Part shown: piece after piece, positions 1 to 8,608 of the stretch | Layout: every line of letters begins with the position of its first letter | Position numbering within the stretch: the first letter of the stretch is position 1 | DNA from: Pseudomonadota bacterium | Lineage (GTDB): Bacteria > Pseudomonadota > Alphaproteobacteria > Rickettsiales > UBA6187 | Assembly (NCBI GenBank): GCA_027620075.1 | Contig: JAQCEY010000001.1 | Location: forward strand, 512,718 to 576,717 | DNA: 64,000 nt | Reading direction: 5' to 3' | Notes under the pieces: model-generated | What the model was told of the DNA's origin: nothing | The model's database searches: none | Seen by the model: only the letters and a program-made list of their open reading frames with translations | Program-made: the position numbers and the translations under genes

Positions 1-361
1 CCATAACCTTCTTGATGCCGCCTGTTTTTCTGGCTCCAAGACGTGCCGCCTCAGGCAGTGTAGGGTCGGTAGTTTCAATTCCGGGGCAAATCTCACTGAT
101 AAGGTCGATTTTCCATTCTTTTACATATCTATCACGGTAATCATATACTTCCTGCATCTCAAGCTCGGTATCGCAGTGGATTAGAGGAAACGGTATATTC
201 CCGAAAAACGCTTTACGGGCAAGATGTATCATCACCGTACTATCCTTACCGAAAGACCAGAACATACCTAATTTGTTAATTTTATTAAATGCCTCCCTGA
301 ATATATAGATGCTCTGTGCTTCCAACTTATCCAGATGACTCATTTGTTTTGCTGCTGACAT
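1..361 (-). CDS. cysD: Sulfate adenylyltransferase subunit 2 (partial, N-terminal part)
   Basis: The leftward reading frame starts at an ATG at 361, preceded by a GGAG-type ribosome site, and runs off the left edge of the window, so about 120 residues are visible. The N-terminus (MSAAKQMSHLDKLEAQSIYI) and the following FWSFGKDST segment, an ATP-PP loop, match CysD, the catalytic subunit that makes adenosine phosphosulfate from sulfate and ATP together with the GTPase CysN. It is the last visible gene of the leftward cysI-siroheme-cysH-cysD group, and cysN would be expected just outside the window. The identification rests on recognisable family sequence and on the operon context. Confidence 0.93.
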   Translation of the reverse strand, partial: MSAAKQMSHLDKLEAQSIYIFREAFNKINKLGMFWSFGKDSTVMIHLARKAFFGNIPFPLIHCDTELEMQEVYDYRDRYVKEWKIDLISEICPGIETTDPTLPEAARLGARKTGGIKKVM

Positions 362-452
362 TTTTACTCCTAGTGTTTAGTTGTTAATGATCAGAGTTCA
401 GTGGTCGTAATTCGGTACTGAACTCTGACCACTAACAACTGATAACTTTTAA

Positions 453-1193
453 TTAAATATTCCAATCAGGTCTTGCCGGCATACCCTCCAAATGTATTCC
501 GCACTCAACCTTTTGCTCTCCTCCGGGCAATTGAGCCGTATGTGCCCATCTTCCCGCCCTTTCGTCCTCGCCTTCTTTAACAGGCTTGGTACATGGCGAA
601 CACCCTATTGATAAATATCCTTTTCTTACCAGCGGATGTTCGGGCAGTTTTCTTTTTTTAAACTCCTCCTTTACTTTTTCTCTTGTCCACATAGCAAGAG
701 GATTTATCCTGAAACGTCCGTCCTCATGCCCTTCAATTGTTTCCATTTCTTCACGTTCTTTGGTCTGGTATCTTTTACGCCCCGTAATCAATGCCTTATA
801 GCCACCTTCTTCCAAAGCACGTTGTAACGGCTCCACCTTCCTTACCCAACAACATCTGTTGGGGTTACTCTCCCATAAGTTTCCTTCCGGGTCGGTATTC
901 TTTAATAAGTCCTCACGAGGCTTAAGCATCTGCACGTTAGTAAGCCCCAAAAAAGACTCAAGCTCTTTTACATATTCCAGCGTTTCATCAAAATGCTTGC
1001 CCGTTTCAAGGAACAATACCGGAGTATCCTTTTCAACCTCGGCAACCAGCGACAAAAGCAACGCCGACCCCGCACCAAAAGATGAAACCAGTGCAATACT
1101 ATCTTTAAAATCCACGTCTATCATCATATGAAGCAATTCATTTGCTTCCATATGACCGTAAAATGTCCGTAATCTCCCTAATGAGATGCTCAT
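453..1193 (-). CDS. cysH: Phosphoadenylyl/adenylyl-sulfate reductase (Fe-S type)
   Basis: This 246-residue protein reduces activated sulfate (APS or PAPS) to sulfite. It has the C-terminal ECGIH motif with the catalytic cysteine at residue 231. It also has a CC pair (114-115) and a CxxC pair (198 and 201), the four cysteines that hold a [4Fe-4S] cluster in APS-type reductases; E. coli-type PAPS reductases lack them. I therefore favour APS as substrate, which also fits the absence of a cysC in the visible part. It begins directly after the siroheme gene stop (no spacer), so the two genes are co-transcribed and probably translationally coupled. About 90 bases separate it from cysD. Confidence 0.93.
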   Translation of the reverse strand: MSISLGRLRTFYGHMEANELLHMMIDVDFKDSIALVSSFGAGSALLLSLVAEVEKDTPVLFLETGKHFDETLEYVKELESFLGLTNVQMLKPREDLLKNTDPEGNLWESNPNRCCWVRKVEPLQRALEEGGYKALITGRKRYQTKEREEMETIEGHEDGRFRINPLAMWTREKVKEEFKKRKLPEHPLVRKGYLSIGCSPCTKPVKEGEDERAGRWAHTAQLPGGEQKVECGIHLEGMPARPDWNI

Positions 1194-1787
1194 TTATGTT
1201 TCCTCTTTCTTTCCGGCTAGTTCCTCGTAATCCAGCCAGCCCTTTTCACTTATATATTTATCGCTCATTTCATCAATTTCTTTTCTATTGAGACCTATAT
1301 CGTCCCACTGAGCTCTTTTCAGGGCAATTTCCTCAACCTTATCCGTCCACCCTTTATGGAATATCTTACCTATTATATTTTTAATCCGCCGGGATAGAAC
1401 ATGACATCTTCCCGTTGTATTAACAGTAATGACCAAGTCACCCCTTCTTAATATACTCGGATAAAAAAAGTCACTAATATATTTATTATCCTCGGCATTT
1501 ACCATTACCCCGACATTTTTAGCCATTTTGGCTATCTTAGTTGCCGTATTCATCGGAACGTCAACTATAACAACCGCCTGAAACTTCTTTAACTCTTCTT
1601 CATTGGGCATTCTGGTAGTCAGCCTGTCGCCTGCCGTATCCCAGAACTCCTTACCGAAATTATCGGCAAACGCCCTTACATACCTAACACCCGCCGCATC
1701 CATCTCCCTAAGGCGTTGCAGGGCAACTTCCCCACCTCCTACCAAAGCAATATTCATATTCGTCAAGTCAAGTATGATAGGGAACAT
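1194..1787 (-). CDS. Siroheme synthase N-terminal domain protein (precorrin-2 dehydrogenase/ferrochelatase)
   Basis: The protein begins with MFPIILDLTN followed by the Rossmann glycine motif VGGGEVALQRL, typical of the CysG N-terminal (Met8p-like) domain that oxidises precorrin-2 and inserts iron to make siroheme, the cofactor of sulfite reductase. The C-terminal methyltransferase domain of full CysG is absent. An ATG four codons upstream (1799) is possible. I prefer the ATG at 1787 because a strong GGAGGA ribosome site lies five bases before it and would fall inside the longer version. It sits between cysI and cysH in the sulfate operon, which explains its role. Confidence 0.85.
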   Translation of the reverse strand: MFPIILDLTNMNIALVGGGEVALQRLREMDAAGVRYVRAFADNFGKEFWDTAGDRLTTRMPNEEELKKFQAVVIVDVPMNTATKIAKMAKNVGVMVNAEDNKYISDFFYPSILRRGDLVITVNTTGRCHVLSRRIKNIIGKIFHKGWTDKVEEIALKRAQWDDIGLNRKEIDEMSDKYISEKGWLDYEELAGKKEET

Positions 1788-1869
1788 GTTTTCCTCCATT
1801 ACTAAAGTACCAAGTTTTAGCGTAAGTTAAAAAACCTTCTTAACACTCAACACTATCACTAACACCTAA

Positions 1870-3594
1870 TCAAGCCGCCTTTGCCCATTTATATTTATCG
1901 CCTAAGTTGCTCTCTACCAGTTGTGCCAAACCTGCAATACCGGCTCTATCGGCATAGTCACCGAATCCTTCGCCTTCTTCTTTTTCCGCCTTATATTTAG
2001 CAAACAATATATCCAGAACGTCTTTAATATTTTCCTGAGGAACTCTATCCAATATCTTGGTATTAAGGCGAGTACCTTCAAAATCACCGCCGATAAACAT
2101 TGCATAATGCCCCGGCATACGACCCACTATACCGATATCACCGACATATGGTCTTGAACAACCGTTAGGGCAACCTGCAATCCTTATGGCTATTTCTTCA
2201 TCTAATATACCGTGCTTCTCCATAACCTGCTCAACCTCTTCCAAAACAGGTAGTTTTATCCTTTCAGCATCTGCCAGAGCCTTACCGCAGGTAGGCAGTG
2301 CCACACAAGCCAGCATATTCCTGTAAACCGAAGTAATATCTTCCACCAATTTGATACCGTGGCTTTTCAGGTCATCAATAATTTCCTGTTTATCGGTTTG
2401 TGCTATATCACATAATATAACATTCTGGTCGGCGGTTAGAACCAAATCCATACCGTATTTAGCAACTACTTCACGTAAGCCGGTACGTATTTTTTCTTCT
2501 CCCCTGTCAATAATACGACCGCTTGATACGGGAACTCCTAAATACCACTTGCCGTCGCCCTGTTCATGCCACCCCATATGATCGACAACCCTAAACTGCC
2601 CCATAGGTCTGGCATCTTGCATTTTCTCGCCATAAATCTCTTCAAGTTTGCTCCTAGTCCATTCTATGCCGTTTTCTTCCACCACATATTTCAGCCTTGC
2701 ATGTTTTCTATTACTTCTATCGCCATAGTCCCTATGCAACTTAACCACCGCAGCCACACCGTCGAGCAACCTGTCAGGCTCAATAAAGGCTATAGGGGTA
2801 GCAAGCCTCGGATATGTTTCAGGCTTATTGTGAGTCATGCCCAAGCCACCGCCTAGCAAAAGGTTATATCCCAAAAGCTCCCCGCCTTCCCATATCTGAA
2901 TAATAGCAAGGTCATGCGTTAAAGCGTCCATAGAATTATCTTCAGGCACTGAAACGGATATCTTGAACTTACGAGGCAGATAAACCTTGCCGTATAACGG
3001 CTCATAATCCTCGTTTGAAGGATTTCTTGCCATATTTTCACCATCTAACCATATTTCATGGTACGCACTTGTTTTTGGCAAAGTAAATTCAGATATGACA
3101 TTTGCATCTTCTAACAGTTTCAAATGCAGCTTATCTTTTTTGGGTGCAGGGGAAGTCATAACATTACGCACCACATCACCACAGCCGCCCAAAGTAGTCA
3201 GCAAAAGCTCGTTTATGGCTGCTATGTGTTTTTTCATATTTTGTTTGATTATGCAGTGAAACTGGAATGTCTCACGGGTAGTGATACGCAAAGTGCCGTT
3301 TGCATATTTTTCACATATACTGTCAAGCCCAAGATATTGTTTAGCCGTTATCCTGCCTCCGGGAGCTTTCATACGCACCATGAACTCCCATTCTTTTTCC
3401 AGACCTGCTTTTTTGCGTTCGGTTGCCGTATCACGGTCAAAACCGAAATAGCTACCGTGGAATTTCAGCAATTCATACGCCTCGTCCGATACCGCCCCGC
3501 CTTCAGAGGACATTTCTTTATCAAGCCCGCCATGCAGATATATACTATCTGTTTTTATAGCCTCGACCTTAGAAAGCTTAACATCATCAGACAT
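1870..3594 (-). CDS. cysI: Sulfite reductase hemoprotein (beta subunit)
   Basis: About 574 residues, the normal length for assimilatory sulfite reductase hemoprotein, which reduces sulfite to sulfide with siroheme and a [4Fe-4S] cluster. In the last third it shows the two cluster/siroheme ligand motifs, CVALPTC and the CPNGC-containing AGCPNGCSRPY. The N-terminal half holds the nitrite/sulfite reductase ferredoxin-like region (MVRMKAPGGRI, ITTRETFQFH). The GTG two codons upstream is possible, but the ATG at 3594 gives the canonical start. It is the first gene of the leftward operon. No flavoprotein subunit (cysJ) is adjacent, so the electron donor may be ferredoxin or a cysJ elsewhere. Confidence 0.93.
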   Translation of the reverse strand: MSDDVKLSKVEAIKTDSIYLHGGLDKEMSSEGGAVSDEAYELLKFHGSYFGFDRDTATERKKAGLEKEWEFMVRMKAPGGRITAKQYLGLDSICEKYANGTLRITTRETFQFHCIIKQNMKKHIAAINELLLTTLGGCGDVVRNVMTSPAPKKDKLHLKLLEDANVISEFTLPKTSAYHEIWLDGENMARNPSNEDYEPLYGKVYLPRKFKISVSVPEDNSMDALTHDLAIIQIWEGGELLGYNLLLGGGLGMTHNKPETYPRLATPIAFIEPDRLLDGVAAVVKLHRDYGDRSNRKHARLKYVVEENGIEWTRSKLEEIYGEKMQDARPMGQFRVVDHMGWHEQGDGKWYLGVPVSSGRIIDRGEEKIRTGLREVVAKYGMDLVLTADQNVILCDIAQTDKQEIIDDLKSHGIKLVEDITSVYRNMLACVALPTCGKALADAERIKLPVLEEVEQVMEKHGILDEEIAIRIAGCPNGCSRPYVGDIGIVGRMPGHYAMFIGGDFEGTRLNTKILDRVPQENIKDVLDILFAKYKAEKEEGEGFGDYADRAGIAGLAQLVESNLGDKYKWAKAA

Positions 3595-3707
3595 AATCAC
3601 AACCTATATAATCCTTACAAAAACCTGTAACCGACAAACTATTTTCCGAGTCTAAAAAACATTAACAGACACCGAAAAAATATAGCCAATTTGAATTTAC
3701 TTCTCGT

Positions 3708-3870
3708 GTCATCCTATGAAAAAAATTTAGTAAAATTTTTTATCATGGGATCCAATTTGAAAAGTTTAGGAAAACTTTTCAATATCTAAAAAGTTTCCTA
3801 ACTTTTTAGAATATGGATTCCACTATAATTTGTTTTACTAAACAAATTCGTGGAATGACAATGATAATTA
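3708..3870. repeat. Cluster of nested palindromic hairpins (TGTCAT...ATGACA family)
   Basis: The 444-base gap between cysI and the TPR gene holds no credible gene. It contains four successive inverted repeats, for example TTGAAAAGTTTAGG / AAAACTTTTCAA and TCTAAAAAGTTT / AACTTTTTAGA, enclosed by TGTCATCC at the left and GGAATGACA at the right. The same TGTCAT/ATGACA boundary recurs at other intergenic palindromes in this window (22075, 30804, 36916, 45248 and 60141), so this is a member of a dispersed repeat family. Confidence 0.75.
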
Positions 3871-4043
3871 AATTTTCTATAGCCAATTACAAACTTGACC
3901 GCCTTATAACATGAACAAAATCAATACACAAGCAAATAATTACTCAAAAAAATTTGTAGAATATATAATTTTACAATTATTTTTTGTAATATGTGAGAGT
4001 GTGCCGAAAAATCGTATGATTTCATTAGACCGATACCCGTCAT

Positions 4044-4062
4044 ACTATGGCTTGACCATAGT
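4044..4062. repeat. 19-base hairpin, copy 1 (second copy at 30749)
   Basis: ACTATGG-CTTGA-CCATAGT is a perfect 7-bp stem. With its flanks it is nearly identical to the sequence after ruvB (30746-30776). This copy supplies the last codons and the stop of the TPR gene, so the repeat appears to have been inserted at the end of the gene. It may act as a weak transcription stop. Confidence 0.7.
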
Positions 4063-5667
4063 GTCCGAGCTACTTATAGCATTATGGCTTTTAGCCCCTT
4101 TTTTTGCCTGAGCGACAGCTATGTTTTCTCTTGTGATTTTTGCATAAGGATGATTTTCACCAAGCTTTGCCACAATAATTGCCAATGCACTCTCATAATA
4201 ACCGATCGCCTTGTCATACTCGCCCTTGTCACTAAATGCCAACCCAAGGTTATTCCACCTGATTGCAACATTCGGATGCCCGTCGCCATAGGTCTTTAAA
4301 TCACTTGCAAGTGCCTTTTCATAATAACCGATCGCCTTGTCATATTCGCCCTTGTTACGAAATGCCTCCCCAAGGTTATTCCAACTGATTGCAACAGACG
4401 GATGCCCGTCGCCATAGGTCTTTAAATCACTCGCAAGTGCTTTTTCATAATAACCGATCGCCTCGTCATATTCGCCCTTGTTACCAAATGCCAACCCAAG
4501 GTTATTCCACCTGATTGCAACACTTGGATGCCCGTCGCCATAGGTCTTTAAATCACTTGCAAGTGCCTGTTCAAAATAACCGATCGCCTTGTCATACTCG
4601 CCCTTGTTACGAAATGCCAACCCAAGGTTATTCCAACTGATTGCAACACTTGGATGCCCATCGCCATAGGTCTTTAAATCACTCGCAAGTGCCTGTTCAA
4701 AATAACCGATCGCCTTGTCATACTCGCCCTTGTTACGAAATGCCACCCCAAGGTTATTCCAACTGATTGCAACAGAAGGATGCCCATCGCCATAGGTCTT
4801 TAAATCACTCGCAAGTGCTTTTTCATAATAACCGATCGCCTTGTCATACTCGCCCTTGTTATCAAATGCACTCCCAAGGTTATTCCACCTGATTGCGACA
4901 TTCGGATGCCACTCGCCATAGGTCTTTAAATCACTCGCAAGTGCTTTTTCATAATAACCGATCGCCTTGTCATACTCGCCTAATTCATGAGCCATATAGC
5001 CGGCGTCATTTAAATAAAGCCCGTTTTTATTATCCAACCTTGCCGCGGTTTCATAAAATTCCAATGCCTGATGATATTTAAGTTTATCTTGTGCTATTTT
5101 AGCACGCTGAAAGTTAGCAAAAGCGGCACGCTCAACTGCCGCCTGTTCATTTTCACTAACCTGCTTAAACAAATCATCGGCTTTTGAGGTATCCCTGTTT
5201 AACAAGGCAGATTTTGCCTCCTCAATCAGCCCGACGGAAATGCCTCCGTCCTTTAACTGCTCAAGTGCTGCCACACGCTCTTTCAGGAACTCGATGTGTT
5301 CCTCATAGCTTTTTCTAATGCTGGCTTCATCAATAAGCTTACTATCTAAAACGCTGATTTTCTGTAGAAGTTCCTGCTTTTCCGCACCATGTGCTTTTTC
5401 CATTTCGGCTTTTATGCGTTCTCGTTCTCTTTGCAAATATTCGTGATGCTGCTCAAGAGTAATGCCTATTGTAACATTACTATTATCACCGACGTTAATG
5501 TTATTACCACCCGTTTGAACGTTACCACCATCACCGACATTCGCATTACCATTACCTATTTGAATATTAGCTGTATGTTTGACCTCCTCCTTGAATCCCA
5601 TTATCAAAGTTAACACCGCAACCAAAGCCATAACTATAGTTGCATAAGAAGTGTATTTATTCCACAT
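4045..5667 (-). CDS. Membrane-anchored tetratricopeptide (kinesin light chain-like) repeat protein
   Basis: I start the gene at an ATG (5667) with a GGGAG upstream; a longer GTG start at 5715 would add 16 residues. One membrane helix follows the start (YATIVMALVAVLTLIMGF). Next comes a short glycine/asparagine-rich beta-like stretch with repeated GN/GDN steps, a charged coiled coil, one divergent TPR, and then seven copies of a 42-residue TPR (consensus GEYDKAIGYYEKALASDLKT followed by YGDGHPSVAISWNNLGLAF). Such repeats bind partner proteins, and kinesin-light-chain-type TPRs are common in signalling and host-interaction proteins. No catalytic domain is seen. The last codons come from the hairpin repeat at 4044, so the natural C-terminus may have been lost. 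Confidence 0.85.
   Translation of the reverse strand: MWNKYTSYATIVMALVAVLTLIMGFKEEVKHTANIQIGNGNANVGDGGNVQTGGNNINVGDNSNVTIGITLEQHHEYLQRERERIKAEMEKAHGAEKQELLQKISVLDSKLIDEASIRKSYEEHIEFLKERVAALEQLKDGGISVGLIEEAKSALLNRDTSKADDLFKQVSENEQAAVERAAFANFQRAKIAQDKLKYHQALEFYETAARLDNKNGLYLNDAGYMAHELGEYDKAIGYYEKALASDLKTYGEWHPNVAIRWNNLGSAFDNKGEYDKAIGYYEKALASDLKTYGDGHPSVAISWNNLGVAFRNKGEYDKAIGYFEQALASDLKTYGDGHPSVAISWNNLGLAFRNKGEYDKAIGYFEQALASDLKTYGDGHPSVAIRWNNLGLAFGNKGEYDEAIGYYEKALASDLKTYGDGHPSVAISWNNLGEAFRNKGEYDKAIGYYEKALASDLKTYGDGHPNVAIRWNNLGLAFSDKGEYDKAIGYYESALAIIVAKLGENHPYAKITRENIAVAQAKKGAKSHNAISSSDTMVKP
4099..4980 (-). repeat. Seven tandem 126-bp repeats inside the TPR gene
   Basis: Units start at 4980, 4854, 4728, 4602, 4476, 4350 and 4224 and are exactly 126 bp each. 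The first six are almost identical at DNA level, while the last has diverged in its second half. The high identity implies recent expansion or ongoing recombination, so copy number may vary between strains. Confidence 0.9.
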
Positions 5668-5841
5668 GATATTAATATCTCCCACAACCAAATCAAAAAT
5701 TGCATCTTGTGCCACAATAACAAATCAATATCCGGAAAACAATCTGTATCGAACACCCCCATAAAAAAAACGATAAAATTAAAAAAGAATATTGACCGCA
5801 ACAACATTATGTTGTAAAAGCTCGCTTCCAATCTCTTTTAT

Positions 5842-5917
5842 GGGGCCTTAGCTCAGTTGGTAGAGCGCCTGCTTTGCACGCAGGAGGTCAGCGGTTCGAC
5901 CCCGCTAGGCTCCACCA
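5842..5917 (+). tRNA. tRNA-Ala (anticodon UGC)
   Basis: A 76-nt cloverleaf with acceptor GGGGCCT pairing with AGGCTCC, a D-arm AGCTCAGTTGGTAGAGC, an anticodon stem CCTGC/GCAGG around the loop TTTGCAC (TGC at 5875-5877), the T-arm GCGGTTCGACCCCGC and an encoded CCA. The remains of a site-specific recombinase begin 19 bases downstream, so this tRNA may mark the left edge of the island. Confidence 0.97.
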
Positions 5918-5935
5918 AAACCGAATTGTCATTAA

Positions 5936-6400
5936 TCAACGCCCGAATGGCAGCACGATAGAGGCGGTTTGAAAACCCTCATTTCGCTGATATGCCAGTG
6001 GTCTTGTAAATACCAGTTTTAGCAACAATCTTCTGTCTAGAAGGTCGTCAGAATGCCAAAGTTTCTGCGGATTTTCGAGGAAATCAAAAACGGTTTGAAA
6101 ACTTTCTTCAAAGCTCATGGGACCAGCGCTAAAATTCGCCAGTTTTGCCTCAAGTGATGCTTTTTCAGTTTCCAATTTCATCACTTTTGTTTCATATGCT
6201 TTGATAAGCGTTTCGCTTTCGGCTTTTACGATTCGATCAAAGAGCTGCTCAATCTGATGCTCAATATTTTTAATGCTTTGCTGTAGTGCTTCACGGTTTA
6301 TGCCATTGCCACTTTGTTCATTATCCCAGATATCTTTCACCAGCTTGCGGGTTATATGGGCGGAATGGTTCAAGATCAGTAATCGCCATGGCTTTTTCAC
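5936..6400 (-). pseudogene. C-terminal remnant of a large serine recombinase
   Basis: The 154-residue frame matches only the C-terminal part of resolvase/invertase-type large serine recombinases. It has a coiled-coil region (IEQLFDRIVKAESETLIKAY) followed by a conserved tail (SFEESFQTVFDFLENPQKLW, RRLLLKLVF, LAYQRNEGFQT). The catalytic serine domain and most of the recombinase and zinc domains are missing. It lies just after tRNA-Ala and is the first sign of the accessory region. I read it as the leftover integration gene of an element that once inserted here. Confidence 0.8.
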
Positions 6401-6569
6401 ACCTCCGGCGATTCTATCTGTGATAATGCCAGAAATTGTTCATCTTGTTTAGTCTTTTTTTGTTCGAACATTTTAATGTACTCCCATCTTGGCATTCAGG
6501 CGTGTGACGATTTTAAGCAGTGCGTATGTCCACATCTGCCATGCCTTGGTACGGCCACAGCCGATATCT

Positions 6570-6749
6570 GTAGATCATGGGATTGAAATGACTCAGAACA
6601 CTTTATCAAATATAGAGCGTGGTGAACGGATTGTAAGAGATTCCGAGCTGGCAGCTTTTTCTGACATACTTGGCGTTAACCCAACTTGGCTGCTTTTCGG
6701 TGATAAGCCACCTAAGTTTGATGATAAGCCTCTTAAAGCAGGAAATTAA
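6570..6749 (+). pseudogene. Fragment of an XRE-family (phage repressor-like) regulator
   Basis: The translated stretch MTQNTLSNIERGERIVRDSE followed by LGVNPTWLLFG is the second half of a Cro/C1-type helix-turn-helix domain (recognition helix plus the typical IERGER turn). The N-terminal helices are absent, because the upstream sequence no longer encodes them. A 22-codon open frame (6751-6819) follows directly but is too short to name. Confidence 0.6.
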
Positions 6750-6863
6750 AAATGGGTAATTTTACTGAAGCAGACATAAAAACTCTTTTTCCTTCTCATG
6801 ATAATCTTCCTTTAGGTTAAAATCCTTGTATAGGATTTGTCTGCTAAAGTATAACCACTGCAT

Positions 6864-7189
6864 TTGCTTATAGTTTATTCAATGACGGACAATACTACTG
6901 GAGATAAGTTAGAATTTGTCCTTAGAGGCGGGCCGAGTGCAGAAAATGCTCCCGAGGAGCGGCTTCTGCACCTCAAATTGTTGATGGGTTCTTGGGTGAA
7001 TTTGCAGATAACGTATTGCCATCTTCTTCACGCCCATATGGGGGCGTAGTTGCTGACATTCATATTTATGGAGCTGCAAAAACACTACAGTACTGGCCAG
7101 AATCTAATGGATATATTTTAGTAGATAACGAGGTTAATTTTAAAGGGAATAATTTTAAACCTTCTGGACTTGAACCTACCCAACTTTAG
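6864..7189 (+). pseudogene. Frameshifted gene remnant of unknown function
   Basis: Two overlapping forward frames appear to be halves of one gene. The first gives a well-formed LEFVLRGGPSAENAPEE; the protein-like sequence then continues in another frame as APQIVDGFLGEFADNVLPSS and GGVVADIHIYGAAKTLQYW. The change of frame lies near 6955-6975. I do not recognise the family. The remnant lies inside the repeat-bracketed segment. Confidence 0.4.
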
Positions 7190-7266
7190 CAGACAAATTG
7201 GTAGGACTCGTATTACACATAGTTAAACACTCTTAACGTAATATCCTTTTTGGGGTAGTAGGTTCA
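7171..7266. repeat. ~100-bp palindromic repeat, copy 1
   Basis: The segment begins TGAACCTACC and ends GTAGTAGGTTCA, with internal inverted pieces (ATTAC...GTAAT, GTTAA...TTAAC). Read on the minus strand it aligns with the element at 8609-8714. Both share the ends, a central GTTAAGAGT, a GAGTC, and CTAAAGT shortly before GGTAGGTTCA. It lies just beyond the 3' end of luxR. Confidence 0.65.
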
Positions 7267-7302
7267 AAAGTATAGCCACTGCAGTTTTGTAGATAATACT
7301 TA

Positions 7303-8034
7303 TTAAATACTAATTAAACGCTTCTTATATGCTAATAGAACAGCTGTTGTTCGATCATTAACTTGCAATTTTTTGAAAATATTTTTTAAATGGAAATGCA
7401 CTGTATGTTCAGAAGTTCCTACAATATCTGCTATTACACTGTTACTTTTACCCCGACTACACCAAATTAAAACGTCACGCTCTTTACCAGTAAGTACAAC
7501 ATCTTCTATAAAAACGTTGTTATTTTCCAGACTAAAAATATCTGTATATACTAGATGAAATTGGTGTGCTAAAGCATGTAACCTATGCAAGCTACATTTA
7601 CTAGTATTTGCATCATTTTCGGAACTGGCAAATCCCATTCCTACCACATCATTGTTCATACCGTGAATTGAAACCGAAGCACCTGATTTTATATTTGCAT
7701 CCTGAGCTTCACGCATCATTTTTACAGAGATTTCGGGTAAAGATATTCTTTCCTCTAATTCCTTCCAACTAAAAACACCCGGTGTTCTTAGTGCAAGCCT
7801 ATATGTTGGATCAATGTTAATATAATCCTTTTCTAAGTAATGCTTCATCCAGTCATCAGGGTAGCTTCTAATAACACCATGTTTTGCAGTCTCCTTAATA
7901 GAAGGCTGTTCCGTCATAAAGCTATAGACAAATTTATCAAATCCTAGGCTAGATATTGCCCTTTCAAATAGACCAATTAGTTTCTCACTATCTTTTAATT
8001 GGTAAGATTCATCAATAAAATTATCAACAAGCAT
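7303..8034 (-). CDS. LuxR-family acyl-homoserine lactone receptor/transcription factor
   Basis: A 243-residue two-domain regulator. The N-terminal autoinducer-binding domain keeps all six residues conserved in true AHL receptors: W62, Y66, D75, P76, W90 and G118 (TraR W57, Y61, D70, P71, W85, G113). The C-terminal helix-turn-helix is a canonical LuxR domain (LTGKERDVLIW, GKSNSVIADIVGTSEHTVHF, NIFKKLQVNDRTTAV). It should bind an acyl-HSL and then DNA. It is transcribed away from the xre gene at 8136 and sits about 4.3 kb from luxI, with the E2-E1-orf operon between them. It is flanked by copies of a ~100-bp repeat. It is intact, unlike most surrounding genes. Confidence 0.92.
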   Translation of the reverse strand: MLVDNFIDESYQLKDSEKLIGLFERAISSLGFDKFVYSFMTEQPSIKETAKHGVIRSYPDDWMKHYLEKDYINIDPTYRLALRTPGVFSWKELEERISLPEISVKMMREAQDANIKSGASVSIHGMNNDVVGMGFASSENDANTSKCSLHRLHALAHQFHLVYTDIFSLENNNVFIEDVVLTGKERDVLIWCSRGKSNSVIADIVGTSEHTVHFHLKNIFKKLQVNDRTTAVLLAYKKRLISI

Positions 8035-8135
8035 TTTTACCTAAATCATACTTTACATTTACTACCTAAACAATTTATAGTTATATAAAACATAATTCAA
8101 CTTATAGTTTTAATATATTGAGATAACCTCATATT

Positions 8136-8525
8136 ATGAGTGACTTATTATTAAATGATATTGACAAATATATTGGGAAGCGTCTTAGGTTATCTAGGAA
8201 CTCAATTGGGATGACTCAACAAGAGCTTGCAGAAAAAATAGGGGTCACCTTTCAGCAACTACAAAAATATGAAACTGGATTAAATAGAGTCGGTGGAAGT
8301 AGGCTTTATCAGATTTGTAAGATATTAAATGTGGATCCTAATTACTTTTTTGAGGAGATATTACTTAAAAAGAATACAGTTGATTCTACATGTGATAATA
8401 ATATTGAAGATCAAGCATTATTAAGTCTTATAAAGAATTTTAAAAAAATTTCCTCTCCAGAATTAAGGTCTGTTGTATTGGATTTATCTAAAATAATTGC
8501 TAATAATGCTAAATATAAAAAATAA
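8136..8525 (+). CDS. XRE-family helix-turn-helix regulator
   Basis: A 129-residue protein with an N-terminal Cro/C1-type HTH (about residues 13-67; GKRLRLSRNSIGMTQQELAE, VTFQQLQKYETGLNRV). A C-terminal helical tail of about 50 residues has no recognised domain. This form is common as a single regulator in alphaproteobacteria. It is divergent from luxR, with about 100 bases between the starts that must hold both promoters, so it may control luxR or the whole quorum module. This role is inferred from position only. Confidence 0.85.
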   Translation: MSDLLLNDIDKYIGKRLRLSRNSIGMTQQELAEKIGVTFQQLQKYETGLNRVGGSRLYQICKILNVDPNYFFEEILLKKNTVDSTCDNNIEDQALLSLIKNFKKISSPELRSVVLDLSKIIANNAKYKK

Positions 8526-8608
8526 GCAAGAGAAACGATACCAAATAGGTGTCAACGAAAATACAAATTCTATAGCTGGTCTGTCAAGCATTTAGAGGAC
8601 AACCTTTT

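Larger units (their letters stand above)
6846..7283. repeat. 17-bp direct repeats bracketing a small inserted segment
   Basis: AAAGTATAACCACTGCA (6846-6862) and AAAGTATAGCCACTGCA (7267-7283) are direct repeats with one mismatch, 421 bases apart. Inside, ATTTGTCTGCTAAAGT (6835-6850) is repeated in inverse orientation at 7183-7198. The arrangement looks like a small insertion whose target or ends were duplicated; I cannot identify the element. Confidence 0.55.

Noticed and set aside
3124..3630. 168-codon forward frame opposite cysI
   Set aside because: Entirely antisense to the well-supported sulfite reductase gene; a shadow frame.
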